Program-made: the position numbers and the translations under genes
In this document: in pieces, positions 33,219-44,270 of the stretch
Layout: every line of letters starts with the position of its first letter
Numbering within the stretch: position 1 is the stretch's first letter
From: Dipteris shenzhenensis
Lineage: Eukaryota > Polypodiophyta > Polypodiopsida > Gleicheniales
DNA length: 64,000 nt
Assembly: GCA_047967505.1 (NCBI GenBank)
Contig: CM106539.1
Direction: 5' to 3' (one strand)
Notes under the pieces: generated by a model
Databases searched by the model: none
Seen by the model: only the letters and a program-made list of their open reading frames with translations
What the model was told of the DNA's origin: nothing

Positions 33219-36200
33219 ACAACCATTGTGCTTGTTTCAATCAATAAATCCCAAACAAGGGAAAATATAAATCCCAAGCAGTATACTAATCCCAAACAAC
33301 CACCGAGCTTGTTTTAGGACAATGACCATGCATGAGGGACCAATTAATTCATAGGTTCTAATTAGCATTCAGTCGGAATCAGACTGTAGTAACAATGATA
33401 GTGCATGAGGGACCATCTAATTCACAATCTCAGATTAGCATTGAACCTGAATCAGTAGACTATAATAACAATGACTTTGCATGGGGACCATCGAGTTCAC
33501 AAGCTTAGATTAGCATTCAGTCAGTTTATCAGGCTATAATAACAATAGTTTAGAATGAGAACTATTGTTATTATAGCTTGATGAACTGACTCAATGCTAA
33601 TCTGATGTCTTGCATGAGGGGCCATCTAGTTCACAGGCCGCCTAGATTAGCATTGAGTCGGAATCAGAATGTAATAACAATGACTTTTCATGAGGGACCA
33701 TCTAACTCGCATGCTCAAATTAGCATTAAGCTAGAGATAGAGATTGTAAGAAGTCATTAGGATGTCATAATTTTTTGATGACCAAGAAATTCTCCCATGG
33801 CAACCATCTAATCGCACGTCATGGCTGGACGATGATGTATATGACCGCCTACGCTAGGCTAGGCTACCAGCAAAACTAGGTGTATGTGCCACCGCTCCTC
33901 CCCCCTCATCCCATTGAATTATTATGATCTTGGCTCTCGATGACTGAGAAATTCTCCCATGACAACCATATAATCGCACGTCATGGCTAGACGATGATGT
34001 ATATGACTGCCTACACTAGGCTGGGCTACCAGCAAAGCTGGGTGTATGTGCCACTGCTCCTCCCCACTCATCCTATTGAATTATCATGATCTTGTCTCTA
34101 ATGATCAAGAAATTCTAGCATGGCAACCATCTAATCGCATGTCATGGCTAGACAAATTGTTATTATAGTATGATTCTAGCTCAATGCTAATCTGAGCCTA
34201 TGAATTAGATGGTCCTTCATGCACAATCATTGTTATTATAGTCTAATTTTGACTGAATGCTAATTTGAACCTATGAATTAGATGGTCCCTCATGCATAGT
34301 CATTGTCACTAAAACAAGCTTAGTGTTTTTTGGGATTAGTATACTGTTTGGGATTTACAATTTCCCTTGTTTGGGATTTATTGAAATAAATGCGGTGGTT
34401 GTTTGGGATTTACTAAAGGTTATATTTTGTGGGGGTGGCAATTAATCCTAAACCAACAAAAATGCATTTTGTTGCCAGTGCCTACCTCCTCTAGCCTTAA
34501 TTGGTGTTTGAGCTGACCCAATCACGATTCTAATGGTCAATAGCATAGAGCTTGACACATGGCACTATATGCATTTATTCATGAGCATAGAGACTCTTGC
34601 TCTTCCTCTGGCCTGACTACATCACATAGCCTTTGCCTTTCCATATTTGTTAACCATCGTGCTAGTTTAAGCAATGATGTTGGCATGGAGAGACCACCAC
34701 GTTGGCATGAAGGCCACCGTGGCATATCAATCTCTAAAGGGGACCCCTCAAGGTCCATATCCACAACCACCACACTAGACCGCACACATTCTTGGAGCTA
34801 TTTTAGTCCAAGCTAAGAAAAATGTAGACATTTGCAATTTAGTATAGTTTCCTTGCAACCATTGCACTGGTTATTGGGGTTATTATAGTTCTAAACCATC
34901 GTGCTAGTTATTGGAACCATTTTCACTACAATAACAACAGTTTTTTCAGTAAGTTCTTGTGCAACAATCCCTATGGTTGTAGTAAAATATAAAGGAGGGC
35001 AGAAATATGCCATTTGTTCTTCTTTAGAGCCACTTTCACTACTACCAAAGTAACAACAACAATAGTTTGGGCAATAATGGTACTACATTAAAATTAAAAC
35101 AAAAGAAATTACATCCGATAGTTTTTGCTATAATAGTACTACATCGAAATTGAAACAAACTAAATTACATCCAAAGCAACATTTAACAAAATAGATTACA
35201 CACAAAGATGTTAGCAGACACTTTTAGCACTTGTCAACACCACCACTGTGGTAGGACTGGGTGTCACTTTTTGCCCTTGTTAGCACTTTCTTACACTTTT
35301 GACCTAGTGCCTTGTGTGCAGGGGACAATACAAGCACCTCATAGTGCTATCATAGTAGGTAGGAATTTCTTACAATTTTGACTTGGAACTCCTCATATGC
35401 AGGGGACAATATGAGCACCTCATAATTGAAATAACATTTTTCATAGTAACTTCTTTCAATCCATGAGAAGAGGGAACTCATCTTGAAGGTGAGCTCAATC
35501 GAGCACACATTCGACAACGGACAGGGATCTCAATCTGGTGGTGAGCTCTAGCACACTAACGCATGCTCTCAATGTGTTAGATCTGATCACCAAGTTGAGT
35601 TCCTTCCCCGATGCCGAAGGTTGTGTGCAAGTACGAGAGGCTCATCTCCAAGTTGAGTTCTTTCCCAATGCCTGATGGAACAATGACGACCTATTTCCCT
35701 TGGCTCCCCATCCTACAACATGGTTTGTCATGAGGTTTTTCTTTCAAGACTTTCAAGGAATTGGTTTCTTCATTGCAACTTCTTTCAAGGAACTGGAAGA
35801 GGGAACTCAACTTGGCGGTGAGCTCAATCGAGCACAACATTTGATAGTGGACAGGGAACTCAATCCGATGGTGAGCTCTAGCACATTGATGCATGCTCTC
35901 AGTGTGTAATAGCCTATCACCAAGTTGAGTTCTCCTTCCTTAGTGCCAAAGGTTGTGCTCAATTATGAGAGTCTCATCACCAAGTTGAGTTCACTGCCAA
36001 TGCTTGATGGAACAACGACAACCTGTTTCCCTTGGCTCCTCACCCTGCAACTCCCTTGGTCATGGCTATGGCTAGTGGAGTGTTACAGGATGGAGAGCCA
36101 AGGCAAACAATGGATCCCATGACTTGGGCAACGTTATGAAGGGGCATAGAGGTTGTAGCAAAAGATTCATAATAGGGGTAGAAGGGGGCTTGGAGAGAGC

Positions 36201-37864
36201 CTGGAAGGGGGTAGATTTTCCTCGGTGTGGTGAATTGTTTCTCTACCCTTAAGGCCTTTATATAGCTAGAATTGCCGCCCTCCCACTCTTTTTCCTTTCA
36301 TTTCTTGTGTCAATTGTGTGACTCTAGGTGCCTATCATTGCTAAGAGCACACAATCCACCCATTGGATTTTGCTAGTAGCCCAACTTAGCATAAGTAATC
36401 ATCTACATCATCATCTAGCCATGATGTGCGATTAGATGGTCGCCATGCTAGAATTTCTTGGTCATTGGAGCCAAGATCATGATAATTCAATGGGATGAGG
36501 GGGGAGGAGCGGTGGCACTTGCACCCAACTTGTTGGTAGCCTAGCCTAGCATAGGCGGTCATTTACATCATTGTCTAGTGATGACGAGCGATTAGATGGT
36601 TGCCATGGGAGAATTTCTCAATCATCGTGGAGCAAAGATCATGAGAATTCAATGGGATGAGGGGGAAGGAGCGGTGGCACATGCACCTAGCTTGCTAGTA
36701 GCCTAGCCTAGCCTAGGTGGTCATTTACATCATCTCTAGCCATGACGAGCAATTAGATGGTTGCCATGGGAGAATTTCTCGGTCATCAGAGCCAAGATCA
36801 TAATAATTCAATGCGATGAGGGGGGAGGAGCGGTGGCACATACACCTAGCTTTGCTAGTAGCCCAACCTAGCATAGGCGATCATATACATCATCGTCTAG
36901 CCATGACATGCGATTAGATGGTTTCTCGATCATCAAAAAATTCTAATAGTATGATATGTTCTTACAATCTATATCCAGCTTAATGCTAATCTGAGTGTGT
37001 GAATTAGATGGTCCCTCATGAAAAGTCATTGTTATTACGGTCTAATTCCAACTCAATGCTAATCTGGGGCTGTCAACTAGATGGCCTCTCATGTTGGTAG
37101 CCCAGCCTAGTGTAGGTAGTCATCTACATCATTGTCTAGCCATGACATGCGATTAGATGGTTGCCATGCTAGAATTTCTTGGTCATCAAAGCCAAAATCA
37201 TGATAATTCAATAGGATGAGGGGGGAGGAGCAGCGGCACATGCACCCCCAGCTTGCTGGTAGCCTAGCCTAGCGTAGGCAATCATTTACATCATCATCTA
37301 GCCATGACGAGTGATTAGATGGTTGCCATAGGAGAATTTCTCAGTCATCAGAGCCAAGATCATAATAATTCAATGGTATGAGGGGGGGGAGCGGTGGCAC
37401 ATACACCCAGCTTTGCTAGTAGCCCATTGCTGGTAGCCCAGCCTAGCATAGGAGTCATATACATCATTGTCTAGCCATGACGTGTGATTAGATGGTTGCT
37501 CATGATGTGCGATTAGATGGTAATTCTAATAGTTTGATATGTTCTTACAATATATCTCTAGCTTAATGCTAGTTCTATTATTATTACAGCCTGATAAACC
37601 GACTAAATGCTAATTTAAGCTTGTGAACTAGATGCAAAGTCATTGTTATTTCGGGCTCAATGCTAATTTGAGCCTATGAATTAGATGGTCCCTCATGCAT
37701 AATCATTATTATTATAGTATGATTCCAATTGAATGCTAACCTGAACCTTTGCATTAGATGGTCCCTCATGCACAATCATTGTCACTAAAACAATCTCAGT
37801 GGTTATTTGGGATTTATATTTTCCCTCGTTTGGGATTTACTGAAACAAGCACAATGGTTGTTTG
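33219..37864. mobile_element. Foldback-like element with long mosaic inverted arms
   Basis: The left end (AACAACCATTGTGCTTGTTT at 33,219) is the inverse of the right end at about 37,845-37,864, and the inversion continues inward through AAATCCCAAAC and the TGCATGAGGGACC...ATTAGCATT stretch. Arms carry arrays of a 160-175 bp unit (CCATGACG.GCGATTAGATGG...GGGGGGAGGAGCGGTGGCAC): about three copies inverted at 33,785-34,160 and about seven direct at 36,360-37,520. 34,170-34,540 is a direct copy of 37,600-38,020. No transposase is seen. Target duplications could not be identified, so the outer limits are approximate. Confidence 0.6.
35470..36050. repeat. Direct duplication, about 330 bp apart, in the centre of the foldback-like element
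   Basis: GAGGGAACTCA...GGTGAGCTCAATCGAGCACA...CACCAAGTTGAGTTC...CTTGATGGAACAACGAC recurs in both halves. Within each half CACCAAGTTGAGTTC itself occurs twice. Confidence 0.75.
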
Positions 37865-38009
37865 GGATTTACTAAAGGTTATATTTTGTGGGGGTTGCAG
37901 TTAATCCTAAATTAACAAAAATGTATTTCATTATTGTTGCTAGTGCTTACCTCCTCTAGCTAGTGCCTACTTCCTCTAGACTTAACTTGTGTTTGAGCTG
38001 ACCAATCAT

Positions 38010-39088
38010 GATTGCATGATGTTCCAACCATTGGGCTGGTTTAGGATAACCACATTAAGTCCAAGCAAGCATGGTTCTAGTGTTTGAGTTGAACCAACCA
38101 CACTATTTCATGATATTCCAAACCATCGGGCTGGTTTAGAAAAATCACATAACTGGTGTTGGAGCTGACCCAACCACAATTTCATGATGTTCCAACCACC
38201 GAGCTAGTTTAGGACAATCACATTAACTCTAAGCTAGCCTGGTTCTAGTGTTTGAGCTGAACCAGCCACATGGTTACATGATATTCCAACCATCGGGCTA
38301 GTTTAGGACAATCACATAACTAGTGTTTGAGTTGACCCAACCATGATTGCATGATGTTCCAACCACCGAGCTGGTTAAAGACAATCACATTAAGTCCAAG
38401 CCACAGCCTAGTTCTAGTGTTTGAGTTGAACTAGCCACACGGTTGCATGATATTCCAACCACCGGGCTGGTTTAGGACAATCATATTAAGTTCAGGCCAG
38501 CCTAGTAAACTATCCCAAAGCTCAATCACAAACAACCACCGGGATGGTTTAGGCAATCACTAACCTGCATTGTATCAAGCATGTGTGTGATGTGCTCATC
38601 AAACATCTTGCATCCTGTAAGCTTTCTACAAATGTCCTTGTGGAGTGAAGGCAATGCCTGATCATCCCAATCCAAGTAGTCTATGGGCTTCAACAAAACG
38701 CAAGAAAAGGAGAGACAGCCTAAGTGTAGAAGTTATTGCAATAGTGGTGATGTTTTGGCATGAAAATACAAGGTGTTTATGAACTTTAGGGTATAGGCTA
38801 AAGCTTGTGAAGACTCGAGACTAGTATTTACCTGAATGGCTTGATGTTGCTTCCTCAAATTCTACCACCAATCATGACATCATAGCTCATTTTCTTTGCT
38901 CTGATGTCAACGATAAAATGCATGCTTCTATAATAATTGCTTCCTGCCTGCAGCTCTGCAAGTAGTCTTCTATTCCTTGTTCCCTGACCAAGCTTTTTAG
39001 ATTTTCTATCTCGGAGCCTCTATTTACTTCTCTTGTAAGCCATGGCGAGCTGCATGTTGCCATGGTGACGATCAGTGAAAGACGACAA
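38010..39088. repeat. Dispersed repeat family, copy B (motif array plus truncated body)
   Basis: 38,010-38,560 holds about eight units of a 110-120 bp repeat with CCAACCACCGGGCTGGTTTAGGA. 38,560-39,088 matches copy C at about 58,375-58,950 and stops abruptly after AGTGAAAGACGACA, where retrotransposon sequence begins, so it was truncated by insertion or deletion there. Confidence 0.75.
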
Positions 39089-39091
39089 TTG

Positions 39092-40011
39092 TGGGAGCAC
39101 ACGGGTGGATGGAGCCATCATCTGTAGTACATCAGTATTGAAGGAAAATTTTGTTCCCCTCCAGTTTTGAAATGGCTAGCCTTGGTTGAGAATCACTCAG
39201 GTAGAACGCTTAAATGCCTACGGACTGACAATGGTGGAGAGTATCTCTCTCATGACTTTTAGCATTTCTGTGATACACGTGGGATTAAGAGGGAGCTCAC
39301 ATCCCCTCATACTCCAGAGCAAAATCCAGTTGCAGAAAAGATGAACCGTACCATTCAAGAAAGGTTGCAATGCATGCTTTCCAATGCAAGTCTTTCTGGT
39401 GGTTTTTGGGCTGAGGCAATGAAGACTGCAGTGCATGTGATCAATAGATCACCTAGTAAGAGTTTGGATGGTGGTATTCCTGAAGAGGCATGGAGTGGCA
39501 AGAAGCCCTCTTACTCTCATTTGCATATATTTGGGTGTGAGGCATATGCACATGTGCCAAAAGAGCTTCGAAGAAGCTAGATCCTAAGTCTAGGAAATGC
39601 ATCTTTCTGGGTTATGGTGAAAGTGGAGAGATGGGCTATCGTCTCTGGGATCCAGAAGCAAAGAAGATCATACGCAGCCATGATGTAGTCTTCAATGAGA
39701 AGAAGATGCATAAGGCACCCATGAGGGATGTAGAAATGAGGAGAATCACTTTCCAGGATGTGAATCCACCTGCATATGTTGATAGACAGCAAGCTGTCCA
39801 TGCACCAAATGTGCAAGAAATGGTACCACCAAGTACTCCCACAGGTATACAATCAAGGGTAGATGATGGATCATCTATTGGTGGAAATGATGAGCCAAAT
39901 GTGGCTGATATGCAGGTGGGACAGCAAGCTGAAATGCCCTTGTGTCAAAGGGAGGCTCACCAAAATCTACGGGAGATTTTGTCGAAGATGTGGATTCCGT
40001 CAGAAGGCTGA
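39092..40011 (+). pseudogene. Truncated Ty1/copia element: LTR end joined to integrase C-terminal half
   Basis: 39,092-39,166 matches the last part of the copia 3' LTR at 52,948-53,020, then reads directly into integrase: CLRTDNGGEY (catalytic Asp region), a TAG at 39,259-39,261, HTPEQNPVAEKMNRT (catalytic Glu region), FWAEA, and KCIFLGYG. A one-base frameshift lies near 39,575. The frame closes at 40,009-40,011. Gag, protease and the first part of integrase are missing, so a deletion has fused the LTR to integrase. Confidence 0.75.
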
Positions 40012-41140
40012 GGAGCACATTGGCTCGTAGGAGATGGCACTGCTGCTGTTACTATCCGTTGGCAAAGTACCAAGCCGTGTTGGTGAGGTGGATCTATGCG
40101 GCCATAGAAGGTCATCGTAGGCATTCTGTGTAATGCACGACCGGTGCTCGATATGGCTGGGTTGACATGCAAGGGAGGGGCCACTTACTACTCACAACCT
40201 TCAAGCCAGGAGTCATCAGCTGTGGAGAGTGGCTAGTCTGTCAATGGGATGCAGGTCATCAGAGATGGAGAAGCTGCGCCGCTTGATGCTCGCTTTTATA
40301 GGGGTGCCTTGGAGCATCAAGTACCATATTACTTTGGAGTTTGGAGCTTACGTTTGGAGTTTACATCGAGAGTCACGGCTGTTGTCTCGTGGTGGCTGCT
40401 TGGAGAGGTGGCCGGTCGTCGTTGATGGAGACGCAAAGTTCGTTGCTGGTCGTCAAAGGCCATTGGAACTAGCTCGAGGAGGAAGGCTACGGTCAACACC
40501 ACAGACCTCTCAACATGGCCGATCTTGCCAAGCTCAACAATGGAGCTATCGGAGCCGGTGGCACAGCTCCATGCAGGCTGTACTGAATAGAGCCTCTCTA
40601 TGGAGGTTCGGTTCATTGATGAGAAAGTCGCTGCTAGAGACTTGTTCGGTGGCATGGGAGCTGCTACAACTACTGTAGGGAGGCGACAGTCATGAGCTTT
40701 GTGTATTTTGGAGCTTGCGTGCTGCGTTGAAGAAGCTTGCGGGTCGCTTTAGAGGTCTTCGGTCATGGTAGCCCGTTTGAAGGAGTCACATCAAATGGCT
40801 GCTGCATAGGAGAAGTCGAGGAAGTTGTCTAAGTTGCAAGCTTTGGTCGTTGGAGACTGAAGGTAGTCTTGGAGCGCCAGTGGCTCATAGTTGGAGAGGT
40901 CCATCGAGATCCTAAAATCTTGGTGGTCGACTATGCTTGGAAGTCGCAGTTGCAGAGGCGAATCTGCAGAAAGTGTTGTAGGCTCCCTTTGTTGAGCTAC
41001 TATGAGTGGTTCCTCTTTCATCCAAAATTCTCTCAAGGAAAAAAAAAGAGGAACTCTCAAAGAGATCTCTCTCAAAAAATGACAGAAATATCTTTCTCAA
41101 CCTCTAAAGATCAAATGACAGAAATCTCAAGAACTCTCCC

Positions 41141-43772
41141 TGACAAAACATGCGTGCCTCAGGATCTATGGAGCACTCTAAGGTGGATGGAACCTATGTG
41201 GAAACATGATGAAGAGAGTGCTCATGACATGTATCTCAATTCAATTAGGTTCCAAGATAGATTAGCTTGGACTCATAAAGAGAATCTTGAGATAGTGCAA
41301 AGTGCTTGATTGATATTACTTCGAATGAACCTCCCTTTTATAGGTGACAGTACTTACATCCATTTGCTTGCTCACATGTGGGATATCTCCTCCATGCCAT
41401 GTGGCAGCTTTCCCTTTGCTCATACCTTTGCTCTATATGTGGTCATGGCACCATATCTCTCAACACCTCCCCTTGGTGCCATAATTCTTTGGCTATTGCA
41501 AGGTGGTCAGATGTGAGTTATATCCCATCACCTCCCCTTAGTGCATGCATTGCTACTTAAGGTGGTCAAGTGTGGCTTTTACATGTCAATACCTCCCCTG
41601 GGTGCTTTCATAGCTACTCTCAGGTGGTCAGGTTTGATTTACAAAACATAGGCAAGGTTGGCAAGGTTTTTGCTTTTCAATGCTTCATGTCGATGGTGTT
41701 CGCATCTTTACTCCATGTAGCTTCATGCATGATGCTTTGTTCTTCCATGTGCCTTGATGCTTTATGTGTGGATGCCATGCTTCGTGCTATGGTCATCTCA
41801 TGCACTTGTGCTTTTGGCATACTTATGACGACGAAGTGTGCATTCATGCTTTGATTTGTCATTTATTGCAAAGGTCTTACCAATTGATTTCTTTCAATAT
41901 TGGCAGTGTCTAATTGCATACAATGATTCTGACTTGACAAGCACGTAGAGCTCAAAAAGATGATCACTTTTCCTTTTTGGAGTATGTGCAAATTCTTCCT
42001 GGATTGCAGGTTATGGCTTATCGAAGTTTCTATGAAGAAGAGGGCCTTTGATGATGTGGCACAGGGATTCACATGCTGAATTCCAAACTATGCTTGGCAG
42101 GGGCTATGTGCTTAGGTGGCACTTAACTAATCCTACCCCTAACCATGGGCCTTAACCATGGTTTAATTTAACCACACCCAAGCTTATCTGCCATGTGGCA
42201 TAGACTAGAGCACTGACCAAACCAATCTAACCCAGGGTTGCTTTGAGCTAACCTAAGTCAAAGACCTATCTACCACGTGTCAAATTATGGTGAACCTTAG
42301 CAAGAATGCAAATGAGGTCTGTTCTGATCTATAGCGACAATGGCGGTGTGGACGCAGTCGCAACGAGCTCGATGAGGAAGAGGAAGGTATCATGCGTCTC
42401 CTTCTACTGATCCAAGCACATAATCGCCTTTTGATTTGATGTCTAGCGCAGCTGCAAGCGATGCTCGGCTAGATGTTGGAGCACTGTGCTACTATGTGTT
42501 GTGGATGCTTGGCGAGGTCGAGGTCTTCTAGAAGATGCAGAGCTTTCGGGGCTTGCGTGGCTGCTGGTTGCTGAGTGCGTAGACGATCAACTGACGCGCT
42601 GAGTAGCCTTAGTCAATCAACGATGTCAACCGGTGGAGGCAACGCAGATGATGATCTCCATAGTTGTAGGGTCGCATGCGAGTCAGACGAGCTTGCAGAG
42701 AAGAGGCTAGGTGATCTGAAGCAATAGATGGTCGAAGGAACTTGGCACTGTGTGCATGAGAGGCGGATGACGTTCTATCTTCTCCAATTTGCAGCCCATG
42801 TTGTCATTGCTAGTTGGCGTCTGGAGCAAAGGCGTCGTTGTGCCTGAAGTCCTACTAGTGCTACTGCTAGCTGAGTCGCGCGGAGTTTGGCTATCATCCC
42901 GTGGAGATCCAACTTGAAGGTTGGAGGTGCACTGAGGTTTGTCGCAAGCTGATGGTAGATGACTTCAACTGTAAGAGCTTGTAGGAGATAGCGGCTATTT
43001 TGGAGCTAGTGCTAGCTTTAGATCCGAGCTGGGGTTGCGCTGGCTTCATTGATGGCGATGCTCATTGGTGCTTGCATGCTATAGCTGCATTGGAGCAGAA
43101 GCTTGTGTTTGTAGATGGAGCCGTGGAGACCTTGCATTGATATGGTAGAGAGCTTGTTGCTTCTAGGATAGGATAGACTTGTCTCTCTTTCTCTCTCCCC
43201 TTAAGGATAAAATGGACTCTAACATCTCTTTCTCACAAGAACAGAATGATGAGAACTCTCATGGATTGGATGGACGGAAAATTTCACAAGAAGAATGAAT
43301 CTAGATCTCTCTTACAACTCAAGAAACACTCTAAAGAACTCTCTAGATCTAAAACTAATCTTACCTAAAACTAATCTAGGAATGGGAGCAATCCTAGTGA
43401 ACTACCAATGAGCTAACTAGGAGAGCTAAGCCTATGCTCTGATACCATGACAAAACATGCGTGCCTCAGGATCTATGGAGCACTCTAAAGTGGATGGAAC
43501 CTATGTGGAAACATGATGAAGAGAGTGCTCATGACATGTATCTCAATTCAATTAGGTTCCAAGATAGATTAGCTTGGACTCATAAAGAGAATCTTGAGAT
43601 AGTGCAAAGTGCTTGATTGATATTACTTCAAATGAACCTCCCTTTTATAGGTGAGGGTACTTACATCCATTTGCTTGCTCACATGTGGGATATCTCCTCC
43701 ATGCCATGTGGCAGCTTTCCCTTTGCTCATACCTTTGCTCTATATGTGCTCATGGCACCATATCTCTCAACA
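41141..43772 (-). mobile_element. Non-autonomous LTR retrotransposon, 2,632 bp, with TSD CTCCC
   Basis: Two 325-bp LTRs (41,141-41,465 and 43,448-43,772; TGACAAAACATG...CTCAACA) are nearly identical. CTCCC flanks both sides (41,136-41,140 and 43,773-43,777). On the minus strand the primer site TGGTATCAGAGCATAGG abuts the 5' LTR (43,431-43,447) and a purine tract AAGGGGAGG abuts the 3' LTR. The 1,982-bp interior encodes no recognisable protein, so it must depend on proteins from another element. A TATA box (CTATAAAAGG, minus strand) is present in each LTR. Confidence 0.9.
41462..41640. repeat. Triplicated polypurine-tract segment, about 60-bp unit
   Basis: CACCTCCCCTTGGTGC, CACCTCCCCTTAGTGC and TACCTCCCCTGGGTGC recur at about 41,465, 41,531 and 41,590, each followed by an AGGTGGTCAGGTGTG-like end. 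The unit contains the purine tract next to the 3' LTR. Confidence 0.75.
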
Positions 43773-44270
43773 CTCCCTCACAAAAGGATCTCTCAAACTC
43801 GCAAAGAAACAATGAAGCAAATGGAAGGAGATGAATGAAAATCTCTCAATCTCTCATGGATGGAATTCTCTCAAATGGACGGAATTCTTTCATCAAAGAA
43901 GAAGTTCTCTCACCGGAAGTGGACTCTCACGGAGAACACTCAATCTCACAATCTCTCTCACACTCTCAAGAATCACAATGCCTCAGCGAAAGGCAGAACC
44001 ATGCTCTGATACCATGACAAAATATGAAGAGGGGAGAGGAGAAGAGTGGAGATGAGGAGAGAGGGCACAGCTAGAGAGCACACCACAAATGACTAATTGT
44101 ACACTAGATTTAGTTGAAAAAATATACAAACCCTTTTAGGGTTAGGGTTAGGGGCTCTAACCCTTTCCTTTATAGCACTCTATAGGGTTAGTGCTATGCA
44201 CATATGATCACGTGATGGTGCTATGCACACATGATCACATGATGTTGAGCGTGAACTCTCAACAAAACGA

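Larger units (their letters stand above)
40012..44264 (-). mobile_element. Partial LTR element (minus strand) interrupted by a smaller LTR element
   Basis: At the right, 44,015-44,264 is an LTR-like block starting TGACAAAATATG and ending CTCAACA, with a TATA-like CTATAAAGG on the minus strand. Directly inside it, 43,999-44,014 gives a tRNA-Met primer site on the minus strand (TGGTATCAGAGCATGG). The interior (43,778-44,014 and about 40,012-41,140) has only short frames, the longest 94 codons at 41,075-40,791, with no retrotransposon domain. The left LTR was not found, so the left limit is uncertain. It is interrupted by the element at 41,141-43,772. Confidence 0.5.

Noticed and set aside
40503-40515. 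CTCTCAACA as a possible left LTR end of the partial element
   Set aside because: Flanking sequence does not match the right LTR (44,015-44,264), so it is a chance match.
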